The notes below the pieces were generated by a model. That model was not told where the DNA came from, searched no databases, and saw only the letters and a program-made list of their open reading frames with translations. A DNA stretch of 64,000 bases from Limisphaera sp026417315 (GTDB lineage: Bacteria > Verrucomicrobiota > Verrucomicrobiia > Limisphaerales > Limisphaeraceae), in contig NZ_JBMVQY010000001.1 in the NCBI RefSeq assembly GCF_049537125.1, positions 1,178,001-1,242,000 on the forward strand, written 5' to 3'. The translations under genes and the position numbers were made by a program. This document shows positions 52,418-62,267 of the stretch, piece by piece; positions within the stretch are counted from its first letter, which is position 1; every line of letters begins with the position of its first letter.

Positions 52418-53599
52418 ATGGCGTTCCGAATCGGAGATGCGGTCAAACGCGGTTTCTTGGATAACCGCGAGAAGGGCCGCGTGGTGGGCAAACTTTGGTT
52501 GTGTGGACGGGCGCGTCCCCTCGAGCTCGACCTGAAAGGCAATGCGCATTCCGACCTGGCGGGGCGTCTCGTTCATTTCCACTCTCGTCGGCTCGCCATG
52601 CCCATCGCCGGGCTGGAAGACCTGCCTGACGTCCAACGGGGCCATGCCGGGGATTTGACCGCGCGCCGTCAAATCGAGGTGCCTGATGTGCCGCTGAAGA
52701 CTCTCTTGAAATGGCCGGACCACGCCGACCCGCCCCCAACCCGCACGACGTTCTGTTTGTACCTCGAATGGTTTACGCCGGAGGCAGGCCGCATGGTGGC
52801 GCAGGTGGTTGATTTTAAAATGCGCTACACACGGCCGACCTGGCAGCCCACCGGAGAGGACGAGACCGAGCGGAAACGTCAGGTGGAAGCCGCCTGGCAG
52901 GCCTACCTGTCTCAATGGGATGCGCTGCTGGAATTTCTGGACGGCACGGTCAAGGATCCCGAGGAAGAATGGGACGAGTTCGATTACGAACGGTTCCTGC
53001 AGGTTTGCGAGGCGCGGGGCGAAAAATACAACGATTTGCTCGAACGCTACGGGGACTCTCCCGAGGGCCGGGCCCGCATCGCCCGCGCCATGGGCTGGGA
53101 GGACGATTCTCTCGGCGCGGATGCCTTCGAGGAGGAGGCTGAACCCGACGAAATCGAAGAGGTGTCCGCCGACCCGGATCCGGCTCGCGAAGGCAAGGAC
53201 TGGGTGCGCACCCCCGAGGGCGAGATTCTCCACCCCTTGGAGCGGCAGTGGCAGATCTTGTGCCGACGAATCGAGCGCTCCTTTCAACCGCAGTTTCGCT
53301 ACGACGGCCTTCTGTTGCGGCCCGAGACCCTGGCGTTACTGGTCCAGTGCCGGGTCACGGCAGGCCGTCTGCGGGCCGCCCTCCGCGGCGTGGCTTTGGG
53401 AGAACCGGATTTGGAAGGGAGCCTGATCGTGGCCTGTCTGAAGCGCGCGCTCCATTCCCTGCACGACAGCCATCGTTTCTTTCAGCTTGCGGCGAGCAGC
53501 GGCCGGTTGTCCGCAGCCAGAACGGCCCGACTGCAAAAGGATTTGTTTCGGCTCCGGGAAGCGATTCTCCACCTGATGCAAGAGTACCGGCATCGGTAA
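52418..53599 (+). CDS. Conserved hypothetical protein with acidic linker
   Basis: A 393-residue cytoplasmic protein of unknown function. The N-terminal 130 residues look beta-rich and begin MAFRIGDAVKRGFLDNREKG. A strongly acidic stretch (about residues 235-260, EEEAEPDEIEEVSADPDP) links to a helical C-terminal domain ending REAILHLMQEYRHR. No catalytic motif, signal or membrane segment. Core-like composition supports a real gene. It is convergent with the FHA gene, ending 43 bp away. Confidence 0.72.
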   Translation: MAFRIGDAVKRGFLDNREKGRVVGKLWLCGRARPLELDLKGNAHSDLAGRLVHFHSRRLAMPIAGLEDLPDVQRGHAGDLTARRQIEVPDVPLKTLLKWPDHADPPPTRTTFCLYLEWFTPEAGRMVAQVVDFKMRYTRPTWQPTGEDETERKRQVEAAWQAYLSQWDALLEFLDGTVKDPEEEWDEFDYERFLQVCEARGEKYNDLLERYGDSPEGRARIARAMGWEDDSLGADAFEEEAEPDEIEEVSADPDPAREGKDWVRTPEGEILHPLERQWQILCRRIERSFQPQFRYDGLLLRPETLALLVQCRVTAGRLRAALRGVALGEPDLEGSLIVACLKRALHSLHDSHRFFQLAASSGRLSAARTARLQKDLFRLREAILHLMQEYRHR

Positions 53600-53642
53600 A
53601 GCCGATGGACCGGAAGTGGTCGGCGGCAGACGCACGGCAGGG

Positions 53643-54206
53643 TTACTCGCCCTGGAACGGGTGGCGGAGCGTCCGCTTCTTCAGCAGCCGCTCCATCATG
53701 CCCTGGAGGAAACCCTTCGCAGTGCTGCGGACCACGGTCAGAGGAACACAATGGCCGCTGCATTTGGGGCACAGCCGCAGATACTGACCTCCCAGGCGGC
53801 GAATCAGGTGCACGCAGCTCCCGCAAAACACCTGGTGACACTGCGTGCACTGCATGCTGGCCGGGTAACTGGGATGGATGGAGCACATGGGTATCTCGTC
53901 GGGTCGCGGCGGCTCGGGTGCCTCGCGCACTTCCATCCGCACATCCCCCAGCCGCAGGATCTGGCCCTTCCGCAGCTGCACCGGTTCCGTCACGGGGACA
54001 TCGTCCACGAAGGTGCCGTTGGCAGAGTCCAGGTCGCGCACCCACATGCCGTCGTCCCGCACCTCGATCTCGCAATGGAACCGGGAAACGGTGCTGTCGA
54101 AGACCACAAAATCATTGGCGGTCGAGCGGCCGAAGCGATTGATGCCGGGTTTGAGGGTCAGGACCTCATCGCGGCCGTTGGGCCCTTTGACGATCAGTTT
54201 CGCCAT
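53643..54206 (-). CDS. FHA-domain protein with C-terminal zinc-ribbon-like region
   Basis: A 187-residue protein. The forkhead-associated phosphothreonine-binding domain spans residues 1-95, with FGRSTANDFVV, STVSRFHCEIEV and LDSANGTFVDDV (the conserved Arg, Ser, His and Asn-Gly). The C-terminal part has a B-box-like cysteine/histidine cluster (CSIHPSYPASMQCTQCHQVF followed by CGSCVHL, then CPKCSGHC), probably binding two zincs. FHA proteins scaffold Ser/Thr kinase signalling or secretion systems; neither is adjacent. ATG 54206 is chosen at the domain start. Confidence 0.88.
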   Translation of the reverse strand: MAKLIVKGPNGRDEVLTLKPGINRFGRSTANDFVVFDSTVSRFHCEIEVRDDGMWVRDLDSANGTFVDDVPVTEPVQLRKGQILRLGDVRMEVREAPEPPRPDEIPMCSIHPSYPASMQCTQCHQVFCGSCVHLIRRLGGQYLRLCPKCSGHCVPLTVVRSTAKGFLQGMMERLLKKRTLRHPFQGE

Positions 54207-54330
54207 ACACGCTTCCCGGCGCACCCGGCGGCAGCCAATCTTCGACCGGCCGGGCTTCCAATTCCACCTTTAGCACGGCGGGACGGTGGATCAATCTTGA
54301 AATCGGCGTGGCGGCTCCAATCATGCCGCT

Positions 54331-55158
54331 GTGCGGTTTGCCATCTGCAACGAAATCTATCAGGGCTGGACGCTGGAGGACGCGTTGGCGCATGCAGCGC
54401 GGACGGGGTATGACGGAGTGGAACTGGCTCCGTTCACCCTGGCCGAGTCGGTCACCGATCTCGGTCCGACGGATCGACGGCGGATTCGCGATCTGGCGGC
54501 ACGAAACGGGCTGGCGGTGGTGGGACTGCACTGGCTGTTGGTCAAACCGGAGGGGCTCCATCTCAATCATCCGGATCCGGCCCTGCGGCAACGCACGGGC
54601 CGATACTTTGTGGAGCTGGTGCGCTGTTGTGCCGACCTGGGCGGGCGCGTGCTGGTGCTCGGCTCCCCCAAGCAGCGGAGTCTCCAGCCGGGGGTCAGCC
54701 GAGAGCAGGCCTGGGAATGGACCCGGGCGACCCTGCAGGACGCTGTTCGCGAGGCGGAAGAGCGCGCCGTCATTTTGTGCATCGAGCCGTTGTCGCCTGC
54801 GGAAACCAATTTCCTCAACACGGCGGCCGAAGCCATCGCGTTTGCGCAAAGTTTTGCTTCTCCGGCTTGTCGCATCATTTTGGACGTCAAAGCGATGTGC
54901 GCCGAGGACCGCCCCATCCCGGACATTATCCGGTCTTCGTGGCCGCACTTTGTGCACTTTCATGCCAACGACCGCAATCTGAAGGGTCCGGGATTTGGCG
55001 ACGTGGATTACCGTCCCATCGCAGCCGCCCTCCATGAGGTCGGGTACGATGGCTACGTTTCCGTGGAAGTGTTCAAGTTCGATGAGGGTGCCGAGGAGAT
55101 CGCCCGGCGGAGCCTGGAGTATTTGCGCGAAACCTTCGGAGAGCCGCGGAAGGGCTGA
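54331..55158 (+). CDS. Sugar phosphate isomerase/epimerase (TIM barrel)
   Basis: A 275-residue AP_endonuc_2-family TIM barrel. Metal- and substrate-site segments: GYDGVELAPFTLAES, VVGLHWLLVKPEG, LVLGSPKQRSLQPG, LCIEPLSPAETNF, IILDVKAMCAED, FVHFHANDRNLKGPGFGDVD and GYVSVEVFKFDEG. These match hydroxypyruvate-isomerase/tagatose-epimerase-like enzymes; the substrate is undetermined. The start is GTG 54331, in frame with MRFAICNEIYQGW; no ATG is available. It is distinct from the paralogue at 16038. Confidence 0.85.
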   Translation: MRFAICNEIYQGWTLEDALAHAARTGYDGVELAPFTLAESVTDLGPTDRRRIRDLAARNGLAVVGLHWLLVKPEGLHLNHPDPALRQRTGRYFVELVRCCADLGGRVLVLGSPKQRSLQPGVSREQAWEWTRATLQDAVREAEERAVILCIEPLSPAETNFLNTAAEAIAFAQSFASPACRIILDVKAMCAEDRPIPDIIRSSWPHFVHFHANDRNLKGPGFGDVDYRPIAAALHEVGYDGYVSVEVFKFDEGAEEIARRSLEYLRETFGEPRKG

Positions 55159-55182
55159 GCAGGGGGCTTCGATCCATCCGGT

Positions 55183-57579
55183 TCACTGTCGAAGCCGGAA
55201 AAAGCGCGTCGGGCCATCCAGCGCAAGGGGTACTTCCCACTCCACGCGACCGGCGTCATCCGCCCGCAGTTTTCCCCCGGGCAACCAGCGGGCTGACGTC
55301 AGGTCTTGTGCCGTTTCCCACGTGTAGAGCCGCCCGGGTACGGCTTCCGCGCGCAACACCAATCGGCCCGCGGCCGCCTCCGCCGTGGCCGGCCCCAGGC
55401 GCGGAGGTTGCCACGCCTTGACGATGGCGAAATGATCCGCGATCTCGCCCGTCTCCCGGAGAAACCAGGCGTCCAGGCGGTTGGTTTGGACCTCGAGGAT
55501 TACGCTGCCGAGCACGGCCAGGCTCACCTGCATGGCGGGATGGTTCAGCGGCGCGTCGGCGCGCAGCATGCCGCTGCTGCCCACCACGGCGTACACCGTT
55601 CCTTGCGGGGTACTGCTCCTGCCGGGTGGTTTGATGTACGGATGCCCACCGTTGCGGTCCGATCCGTTTCCACTCATGAGCACCATTTCCGATTGAAAAG
55701 TATCAGACGGGCCATAGTGCCCGGCCAACAGGGGACTTCGTTCGTAGGAATGGCTGTGGCCGCCCAGCACCAGGTCCACCCCGCCCGCTTCGAGAATTGG
55801 GACGATGTTCTCCCGCATGGCTCGCATGTTGGGATCCGTGTCGGAATTGCGATGGCCGCGGCTGTACGGTGAATGGTGGAAGTAGGCAATGACCCAGAAG
55901 TTGGTGTTGGCGGCCAGGTCCGCACGCAACCACCGGGCCATGGGAGCGTTCGAGCTCAGATCCGCCGTCATGGAGTCCAGACAGATGAAGTGGACGTGGC
56001 CGTAATCGAAGCTGAACCAATGGGGTGTCCCCGAGGGCACGCCTCCCGCTTCGCCGGCGGTGGGAAGGGTGAAGATCTCGAAGTAGGGATAATTCGTGCT
56101 GAACGTGGTGGCGTTGGCGGTGTCATGATTGCCCAATGCCGGCCAGGTAACCGTCCGAGCCAGTAAATTGGAATACATGTCGAACTGGCCGATCTGATAC
56201 TGATCATCCGTGCCCCAGGGATAGGCGTTGTCGCCCAGCTGCAGCCAGACATCGATATGACGCTGGCCGTTGTATGCGTAAAAGGCGTTGCGCACCGCCA
56301 ACTGAGGGCCCTGATCATTCCACGGCGCACCGGCATCTCCGATGACCCAGATCCGGTATGTGCCCGGCGTGCCGGGCGGTGGTGCCGTCTGGTAATACTG
56401 CAGAGGGTGCGGTCCGATCAGCAGCCCGTCGTCCGAACCCACCGCGTAATAGTATCGCGTCGCAGGCAGCAAACCGGTCAGGCGCACCTGATGATTCGTT
56501 GTCCAAGCGGTGCCCCGCACCTCTCGATCCAGACTCTGCAGATTCGTGCCGTATCGGACGACGCTGCGCGTCGGCGCGTCTGTTCGCCAGCGGACGACCA
56601 CGCTGTCCCAGGCGCCGGACTGGAGGTAGGGGCCCCGCACGACGCGCGGCGCCGGAGGCGGTTTGACCTCCACACGGACGGGCTCACTGCGGGCGATCCG
56701 GCCGTCCGGGCTGTGTACCACCGCTTCCAGCGTCGCCTCCCCGGGCTGGCCGGGGGTCCAAGCCCATGTGAAAGGTGCCGCAGTGGCGTTGCCCAGCGAC
56801 TCTCCGTTCACCAGAAACTCCACTCGCTCCACCGGGCCAAAGGACTCTGTCACGACGGCCTCCAACAGCCAGCTTGCATTCCATGCCCCTTGAGCTCCGT
56901 CGGGTGGTTGCACCAACCAAACCTGGCGACGCAGATTCGGATCGTAACTCCCCCCGATCCGGAGGCCGAAGACCACATCCGAACTCAACTCGTTGCCCTG
57001 GTGCACCTCCGCGGCCAACCAGTTGGTGCCATTCCGAACCCTGGCAGCCGCCAAAACCGGCCATGGCACAAAGAAACGGTCCGGGCTGGTCACATCCGTT
57101 ACTTCTGGCGCCGCCGGTGTCGTAAAAAGGATCGGCCCCGGGGGCATGCGCACCCGCTGGATTTCGTGTCCGTTGACGTACACCACTGCTCCGTCGTCTG
57201 CCAGCAGTTCGAATTGCATCCCGGCCAGGGACTCGACGTTGGTCAGGACAATCGACGTGCGAAAACAATAGGTGAAGAAGGGCCGCCCGGTATCCGGTCG
57301 GGCGGGCAGGGGGGTGAGTTTCGCAGCCGGCAAGTCAGCCTCCTCGATGAAGAAGAGGCCTGCTCCCCTGGGCCAGGAAGAATCGTCATAACCAGGATCC
57401 CTCCAGGGCACTCCGTCCATCCGATTCGTTTGGAACCGCCATGTGTGGGAGTAATCGGCCACCCATTCGAGAAGAAGAGTCTGGCCCCGGGTGGGACCTG
57501 CCAGCCCCAGGGCAATGACCAGAATCCAATGCCACAGGAGCCCTTTCCGTGGGGGACCCTGCTCCCGAACCCGGCGCAT
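55183..57579 (-). CDS. Secreted purple-acid-phosphatase-like metallophosphoesterase
   Basis: A 798-residue exported protein. Signal sequence LLWHWILVIALGLAGPTRG follows a basic start. Order of domains: a jelly-roll-like N-terminal domain (about 30-210), an Ig-like repeat (220-320), a fibronectin-III-like purple acid phosphatase N-domain (PYLQSGAWDSVVVRWRTDAP), and the catalytic metallophosphoesterase with VIGDAGAP, LQLGDNAYPWG, LGNHDTAN, FHHSPY and LGGHSHSYER. The last 70 residues end TRFFRLRQ like other secreted proteins here. It likely releases phosphate outside the cytoplasm. The longer frame overlaps the neighbouring gene, so ATG 57579 is used. Confidence 0.87.
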   Translation of the reverse strand: MRRVREQGPPRKGLLWHWILVIALGLAGPTRGQTLLLEWVADYSHTWRFQTNRMDGVPWRDPGYDDSSWPRGAGLFFIEEADLPAAKLTPLPARPDTGRPFFTYCFRTSIVLTNVESLAGMQFELLADDGAVVYVNGHEIQRVRMPPGPILFTTPAAPEVTDVTSPDRFFVPWPVLAAARVRNGTNWLAAEVHQGNELSSDVVFGLRIGGSYDPNLRRQVWLVQPPDGAQGAWNASWLLEAVVTESFGPVERVEFLVNGESLGNATAAPFTWAWTPGQPGEATLEAVVHSPDGRIARSEPVRVEVKPPPAPRVVRGPYLQSGAWDSVVVRWRTDAPTRSVVRYGTNLQSLDREVRGTAWTTNHQVRLTGLLPATRYYYAVGSDDGLLIGPHPLQYYQTAPPPGTPGTYRIWVIGDAGAPWNDQGPQLAVRNAFYAYNGQRHIDVWLQLGDNAYPWGTDDQYQIGQFDMYSNLLARTVTWPALGNHDTANATTFSTNYPYFEIFTLPTAGEAGGVPSGTPHWFSFDYGHVHFICLDSMTADLSSNAPMARWLRADLAANTNFWVIAYFHHSPYSRGHRNSDTDPNMRAMRENIVPILEAGGVDLVLGGHSHSYERSPLLAGHYGPSDTFQSEMVLMSGNGSDRNGGHPYIKPPGRSSTPQGTVYAVVGSSGMLRADAPLNHPAMQVSLAVLGSVILEVQTNRLDAWFLRETGEIADHFAIVKAWQPPRLGPATAEAAAGRLVLRAEAVPGRLYTWETAQDLTSARWLPGGKLRADDAGRVEWEVPLALDGPTRFFRLRQ

Positions 57580-57688
57580 ATGCCTCGGAGACATCCACGA
57601 GGATGGGCTGGATGCCCCCGGGACTTTCAGGCAGGAGTGAAACAGGCGATGGCGCATCGTTCGAAAGGGCCCGGCCGGGAACAGCAGG

Positions 57689-59350
57689 CTAGGGAACCAC
57701 TCGCACGCGATAGTATCTTGCTCCAGCGCGCGGCGGCCCGCCCGTATCCCGGCCATCGTCCACATACACCATAAACCCGGGCAGACCCGGAGGTCCGGCA
57801 TCCGTTTCCTCGAGCTGGGAGCGCACAATCTCGCGGAACGTGCCGTTGAAAGAGCCGTTGTCGTCGCCATCGCTGTATTCCACGCGATATCGCCGGCCGC
57901 CCACGGATTGCCAAACCAGGACGAAGCGGCCATCCAAGAGCCTTTGCAGGGCCAGGATGAGGGGAGCGGAGGGCACCGGGTTGGTAACCGTGGAGGCCAC
58001 TTGGAAGCTGCGGACAGGTGTGCGGAACGAGCGACCGCCGGCCTCAACCTCTGCAAACCATTCCCACGCCTGGTTCGCGGCGCGGATGGGCCACTGAGAC
58101 ATGGGCGGGCTCATGACCACCGGTGCCGTCACGTTCGTTTGCAGCCCGATCACCCGAAACCCACCGAGATCCACGAAAAATGTGAAATCATGCGGCGGGC
58201 TGTCCTCGAACCGGTTCAACCAGGGTGAGAACGTGCGGACGCGGATTTCGTTGCGGGCCGGGGAAAACCGGAACAGCCGCATCCAGCCGCTGCCGCCGCT
58301 GAGGTTCTCGAAGTCGCTCAGCACCGTGATGATCTTCCGTCCCTCGTGGGTGTCGATCCGATAGCCCGTTACCGGATCATGTCCGCAAAGCATGAGGAAC
58401 AGATTGGAGCTGGTCTTCATCGCTTCGTAAATGATCTGGCCCTCCGGACTCCACCAGCGCTGGCGAAAGTCCGTGTTTCCGACGCCCTGGGCATAAAGCA
58501 GCGAGTGACTTACCAAGATGGCCAGCCGATCTGCGTGTTGGGCGAGCACATCCCGGGCCCAGGCCATGACCGAGGCGTTGGTGCCCGCGGCAAACTCGAG
58601 GGTCAACACAATGAAATCCAGGCCCCCCGCGCTGAACAGGGTGTAGTGGTTGTTGTTGTTCTGGCCAAAATGTCCACCGTACCAGGGTCGGGTCCGAAAC
58701 CGTTCCACGCCAAAATAACGATTGTAAAAAACGGAATCCTGACGGAATCGCGCGTAGTTGACGTAGCCGCCCGCCCGGCTTCCATCGTGATTCCCCAGAG
58801 CGACGGTGTAAGGCATACCGTCAGGCAGTCCCGTCAACAAAGGATCTTCCAGTTGGTACAGGGCATTGGTGGCGTTCCACCATTCCCATTCCTCCAGATC
58901 CCCACGATCCACGATGTCTCCCAGGTGCGCCACGAACACAATGTTGGAACGCTCGCGATTTTCGAGAATCCACCGGATCTGGCTCAGAAACATCGCCATC
59001 GTCCCGCCGTTGAACTGCCGCGTGTAGCATTGGGTGTCCGGCAGAGCCGCGATCGTGAAGTCTTGCCGCGGCACGGCGGGCCGGACGTAGAACCGTACAT
59101 TCGTGCCGGACAACAGGCCAATGTCCAGCCCCACGGCCAGGCGCGTGTCCGGGCTCACATTGGTCGCGCCGTCCGGAGGTTCCAGCGGAACGACCAGGTC
59201 GGCCCGCGCCAAGCCTGCCGCAAGCAGCGCCGAGAAGAAGACCCTCCAAGCCCCGAGGACCCGCTGCCATTGGTCCGAACGGCGAAAGCAGACCGAAGGG
59301 GGTGGCCGGTTGAACGGTGGAACCGTACGGCTTCGACCAACGCGGGTCAT
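57689..59350 (-). CDS. Secreted calcineurin-like metallophosphoesterase
   Basis: A 553-residue exported phosphoesterase. After a 40-residue basic leader comes the hydrophobic segment VFFSALLAAGLARA and a Big-like domain (PPDGATNVSPDTRLAVGLDI). The catalytic domain shows FTIAALPDTQCYTR, FVAHLGDIVDRGD, VALGNHDGS, SHSLLYAQG and CGHDPVTGY. The C-terminus has a YRVEYSDGDDNGSF ... RYYRVRVVP tail of the shared secreted type. It precedes the purple-acid-phosphatase gene by 109 bp on the same strand; the two probably form one phosphate-scavenging unit. ATG 59350. Confidence 0.87.
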   Translation of the reverse strand: MTRVGRSRTVPPFNRPPPSVCFRRSDQWQRVLGAWRVFFSALLAAGLARADLVVPLEPPDGATNVSPDTRLAVGLDIGLLSGTNVRFYVRPAVPRQDFTIAALPDTQCYTRQFNGGTMAMFLSQIRWILENRERSNIVFVAHLGDIVDRGDLEEWEWWNATNALYQLEDPLLTGLPDGMPYTVALGNHDGSRAGGYVNYARFRQDSVFYNRYFGVERFRTRPWYGGHFGQNNNNHYTLFSAGGLDFIVLTLEFAAGTNASVMAWARDVLAQHADRLAILVSHSLLYAQGVGNTDFRQRWWSPEGQIIYEAMKTSSNLFLMLCGHDPVTGYRIDTHEGRKIITVLSDFENLSGGSGWMRLFRFSPARNEIRVRTFSPWLNRFEDSPPHDFTFFVDLGGFRVIGLQTNVTAPVVMSPPMSQWPIRAANQAWEWFAEVEAGGRSFRTPVRSFQVASTVTNPVPSAPLILALQRLLDGRFVLVWQSVGGRRYRVEYSDGDDNGSFNGTFREIVRSQLEETDAGPPGLPGFMVYVDDGRDTGGPPRAGARYYRVRVVP

Positions 59351-60008
59351 AAGTGGCGTACTTTGTTGCGCGCGTGCCAGGCCTGCTGTAGCTGGCCGGG
59401 CGAAAGTTAGAGCTCCTCGATGAGGCTGCAAGTCAGATCCGCTTCCTTCCATTCAACCCATTGATCATCAGCATGTTGAGAACAGAGCCGGCCAATGTGA
59501 TCCGACCGCCTCGCGGCTTCTCCAGAGCGCGAACCTTCAGCCGGAGCTGCAGGCTCCACGCCGGCTGGATGGGATCCTCTTGGCCAGCGGGGCGCGCCCA
59601 CCCCTGGTGCTCTGCGCAGGAGAGTCGGAACCGCATTCATTGGCGGCTGCGCGACTCTGCTGGCCGCGGAATCCAGCTGCTGCGTACTCGCAACCCGTGG
59701 TCCGAAAGCTTCCTCCCCTCGCAATTCCTGCTGCGGGCCGCGGCGGCGCGCGCCCGTTGCGCACAACCAGGCAAGTCTCGTGAATCGTGCCCTGCACCGC
59801 TTCGTTTCCCCATGCACATCGCAGCGCCTTTCCGGTCATCGGAATGAAGCCCAACGAACTCCGCGCCGTGGAACCGAACGGCGGGAAGCCTTGCCCCATC
59901 GTCCCGCGAACCGGCCTTCTTGGAGAAACTCCGCTTCCGGGTTGCCTGATGAGTGCCGGACTCCGGGTCATTGACTCGGCCGGACCCATTTCTCAAGTTG
60001 GGGGTGGC
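59351..60008. other. Intergenic region, nothing recognised
   Basis: About 660 bases between divergent genes. Overlapping GC-rich open frames without motifs; no RNA or repeat found. The rpe promoter should be near the right end. Confidence 0.45.
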
Positions 60009-60752
60009 ATGATCATCGCGCCGTCGTTGTTGGCCGCCAATTATGGTCGCCTGGCCCGGGAAATTGCCCGTCACAAGGCCTCCGGGGCCGAGTGGCTGCA
60101 TTTGGACATCATGGACGGCCATTTCGTTCCGAATCTTTCGTTCGGGCCGGGTGTGGTGAAAGCGCTGCGGCCGCTGACGCGCACGTTTTTCGATGTGCAC
60201 CTGATGTGCAGCAAACCGGAGGTCCTGCTGCCGCTGTTTGCCGACGCGGGTGCCAACCAGCTCACCGTGCATGTGGAGCTCGGCGCACGCGTGGAATCGC
60301 TCCTGTGGAAAATCCGCAGCATGGGCCTCAAAGCCGGGCTGGCGATCAACCCGCCCACGCAGTTGAGTCTGGTGCGACCCTTCCTGGGGCAGATCGACAC
60401 CTTGTTGATCATGACGGTGAATCCCGGCTTCGGCGGCCAGGAATTCATTCACGAGTGCCTGCCCAAGATCCAGCAGGCCGACAGCTGGCGGCGCGAGGGT
60501 GGGTATCGCTTCCACTTGGAGGTGGACGGCGGAATCAATGCGCAGACAGCCGCAGAATGTGCCCGCGCCGGGGCCGATGTCTTCGTGAGCGGCACGGCCC
60601 TGTTCGGCCAGCGCAACCTGAAGGCGGCCGTGATGAAGCTCCGGCGTGCCGTGCGGCTGGCACGGGCGGGAACGGCGGAAGGCCGGGATCCGGCCCCGAG
60701 TCCTTCCCACTCCCCTGCGGCCCTGGGCTCCTCTCTCCGGCACGGATCATGA
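60009..60752 (+). CDS. rpe: Ribulose-phosphate 3-epimerase
   Basis: A 247-residue Rpe, interconverting ribulose-5-P and xylulose-5-P in the pentose phosphate pathway. It shows IIAPSLLAANYGRLARE, WLHLDIMDGHFVPNLSFGP, FDVHLMCSKPE, TLLIMTVNPGFGGQEF and LEVDGGINAQTAAECARAGA followed by DVFVSGTALF. Active-site aspartates in LDIMDGHFVP and EVDGGIN are present. The C-terminal 25 residues are Pro/Ser-rich and extra to the family length. Its stop overlaps the ATG of the mutase gene (ATGA). Confidence 0.96.
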   Translation: MIIAPSLLAANYGRLAREIARHKASGAEWLHLDIMDGHFVPNLSFGPGVVKALRPLTRTFFDVHLMCSKPEVLLPLFADAGANQLTVHVELGARVESLLWKIRSMGLKAGLAINPPTQLSLVRPFLGQIDTLLIMTVNPGFGGQEFIHECLPKIQQADSWRREGGYRFHLEVDGGINAQTAAECARAGADVFVSGTALFGQRNLKAAVMKLRRAVRLARAGTAEGRDPAPSPSHSPAALGSSLRHGS

Positions 60753-62170
60753 GCACCCAGATTCGTTTCGGCACCGACGGCTGGCGCGCCGTGATTGCGG
60801 AAGGGTTCACCTTTGCCAACGTGGCGCGCGTGGCCCAGGCAGCGGCCGATTACTGGCGCGATCATCCTGTTCCCGGCTGCGACCTCCGCGTGGTCGTGGG
60901 CTACGACCGCCGGTTTTTCTCCGATCGGTTTGCCGAGTGCGCCGCCGAGGTGTTCGCGGCCAACGGGTACGAGGTGTTGTTGACCTCGATGGCCACTCCC
61001 ACTCCGGCCGTCTCTCTGGCGGTACGCGACCGGCGCTGCATCGGCGGCGTCATGATTACCGCCAGCCACAATCCGGCCATCTTCAACGGATTCAAACTCA
61101 AATCCCATTACGGCGGTTCCTCGGATCCCGAGACGTGTCGGGCCGTGGAAAGCTACTTGGATCGGTCGCCTGTTCGCCGCCTGGCGGCCGCGGAGGCACA
61201 ACGTCAGGGCCGGTTGCGCCGCGTGGACCTGCAGCCGCCTCACGTCCGGACCGTGCGGCGTCTGGTGGACTTTGCCGCCATTGGCCGTTCCGGTTTGCGC
61301 GTGGCCCACGACGCGCTTTTTGGGGCGGGGGCCGGGGCTTTCGAGGCCCTGCTGGCAGGCACGACCTGCCAGGTCACGTCCCTCCACACAGAGCACGATG
61401 TGCTGTTTGGGGGTCTGAACCCGGAACCCATTCCCGCCAACTACGGTCCGGCGGCCGCCTTTCTTCGGCGTCATCCGCACGATCTCTGTCTGGTGACCGA
61501 TGGGGACGCGGATCGCCTGGGTGCCATGGACGGCCGCGGCCGCCCTCTGACCACGCATCAACTGGTTTGCCTGGTGCTGTATCACTTGCACTGCCATCGA
61601 GGGTTGAAGGGCCGCGTGGTCAAGGCGCTGACCCTGACGTCGATGGTGGACAAGATGTGCTCGGCCTGGGGGTTGCCCCTGTTGGAAACCGGCGTGGGCT
61701 TCAAATACATCTGTCCGGAAATGATCAAGGGCGACGTGCTGCTGGGGGCCGAGGAGAGCGGGGGGATGGGTCTGCCGGGGCACATACCGGAACGCGACGG
61801 TCTGGCTGCCGGCCTGATGTTGTTGGAATTGCTGGCCTGTGAACGGAAGCCGGTTCGCCGGGTTCTCCTCGGGTTGGAACGGCAATTCGGTCCCCACCGG
61901 TATGGCCGCCACGACCTGCACCTGCCACAGGCCCGTGTGGCCGCGCTTCTTGACCGCCTGCGCAATGCGCCGCCCGATCGTCTCGGGCGCTGGCCCGTCG
62001 CGGAGGTCAAGACCTTTGACGGAATCAAACTGATCGCCAACAATGGGGCCTGGCTCATGCTGCGGGGTTCGGGCACGGAACCCGTCCTGCGCATTTACGC
62101 CGAGGCCGCCACGGACACGGACGTCCGCCGGTTGCTGAAGCTCGGGTTGCGCTGGACCCGACAGGTCTGA
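60749..62170 (+). CDS. Phosphoglucomutase/phosphomannomutase
   Basis: A 473-residue alpha-D-phosphohexomutase. Signatures: IRFGTDGWRAVIAEGFT, catalytic phosphoserine loop MITASHNP, metal-binding LVTDGDADRLG, sugar loop GAEESGGMG, and phosphate-binding LRGSGTEPVLRIYAEA. It could act on glucose-1/6-P, mannose or glucosamine phosphates; the relatives with LLGAEESGG are usually phosphoglucomutases. It overlaps rpe by four bases, making an rpe-pgm sugar-phosphate operon. Confidence 0.93.
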   Translation: MSTQIRFGTDGWRAVIAEGFTFANVARVAQAAADYWRDHPVPGCDLRVVVGYDRRFFSDRFAECAAEVFAANGYEVLLTSMATPTPAVSLAVRDRRCIGGVMITASHNPAIFNGFKLKSHYGGSSDPETCRAVESYLDRSPVRRLAAAEAQRQGRLRRVDLQPPHVRTVRRLVDFAAIGRSGLRVAHDALFGAGAGAFEALLAGTTCQVTSLHTEHDVLFGGLNPEPIPANYGPAAAFLRRHPHDLCLVTDGDADRLGAMDGRGRPLTTHQLVCLVLYHLHCHRGLKGRVVKALTLTSMVDKMCSAWGLPLLETGVGFKYICPEMIKGDVLLGAEESGGMGLPGHIPERDGLAAGLMLLELLACERKPVRRVLLGLERQFGPHRYGRHDLHLPQARVAALLDRLRNAPPDRLGRWPVAEVKTFDGIKLIANNGAWLMLRGSGTEPVLRIYAEAATDTDVRRLLKLGLRWTRQV

Positions 62171-62267
62171 GCCGCAACGCCGGGTCCCGCCGCGTCCTCC
62201 GGGGGCCGAAAGGGAAGAATTTCGTTTTCAACAGGCCGTTCTCGGCCACAATCGGACCAGACAACCT

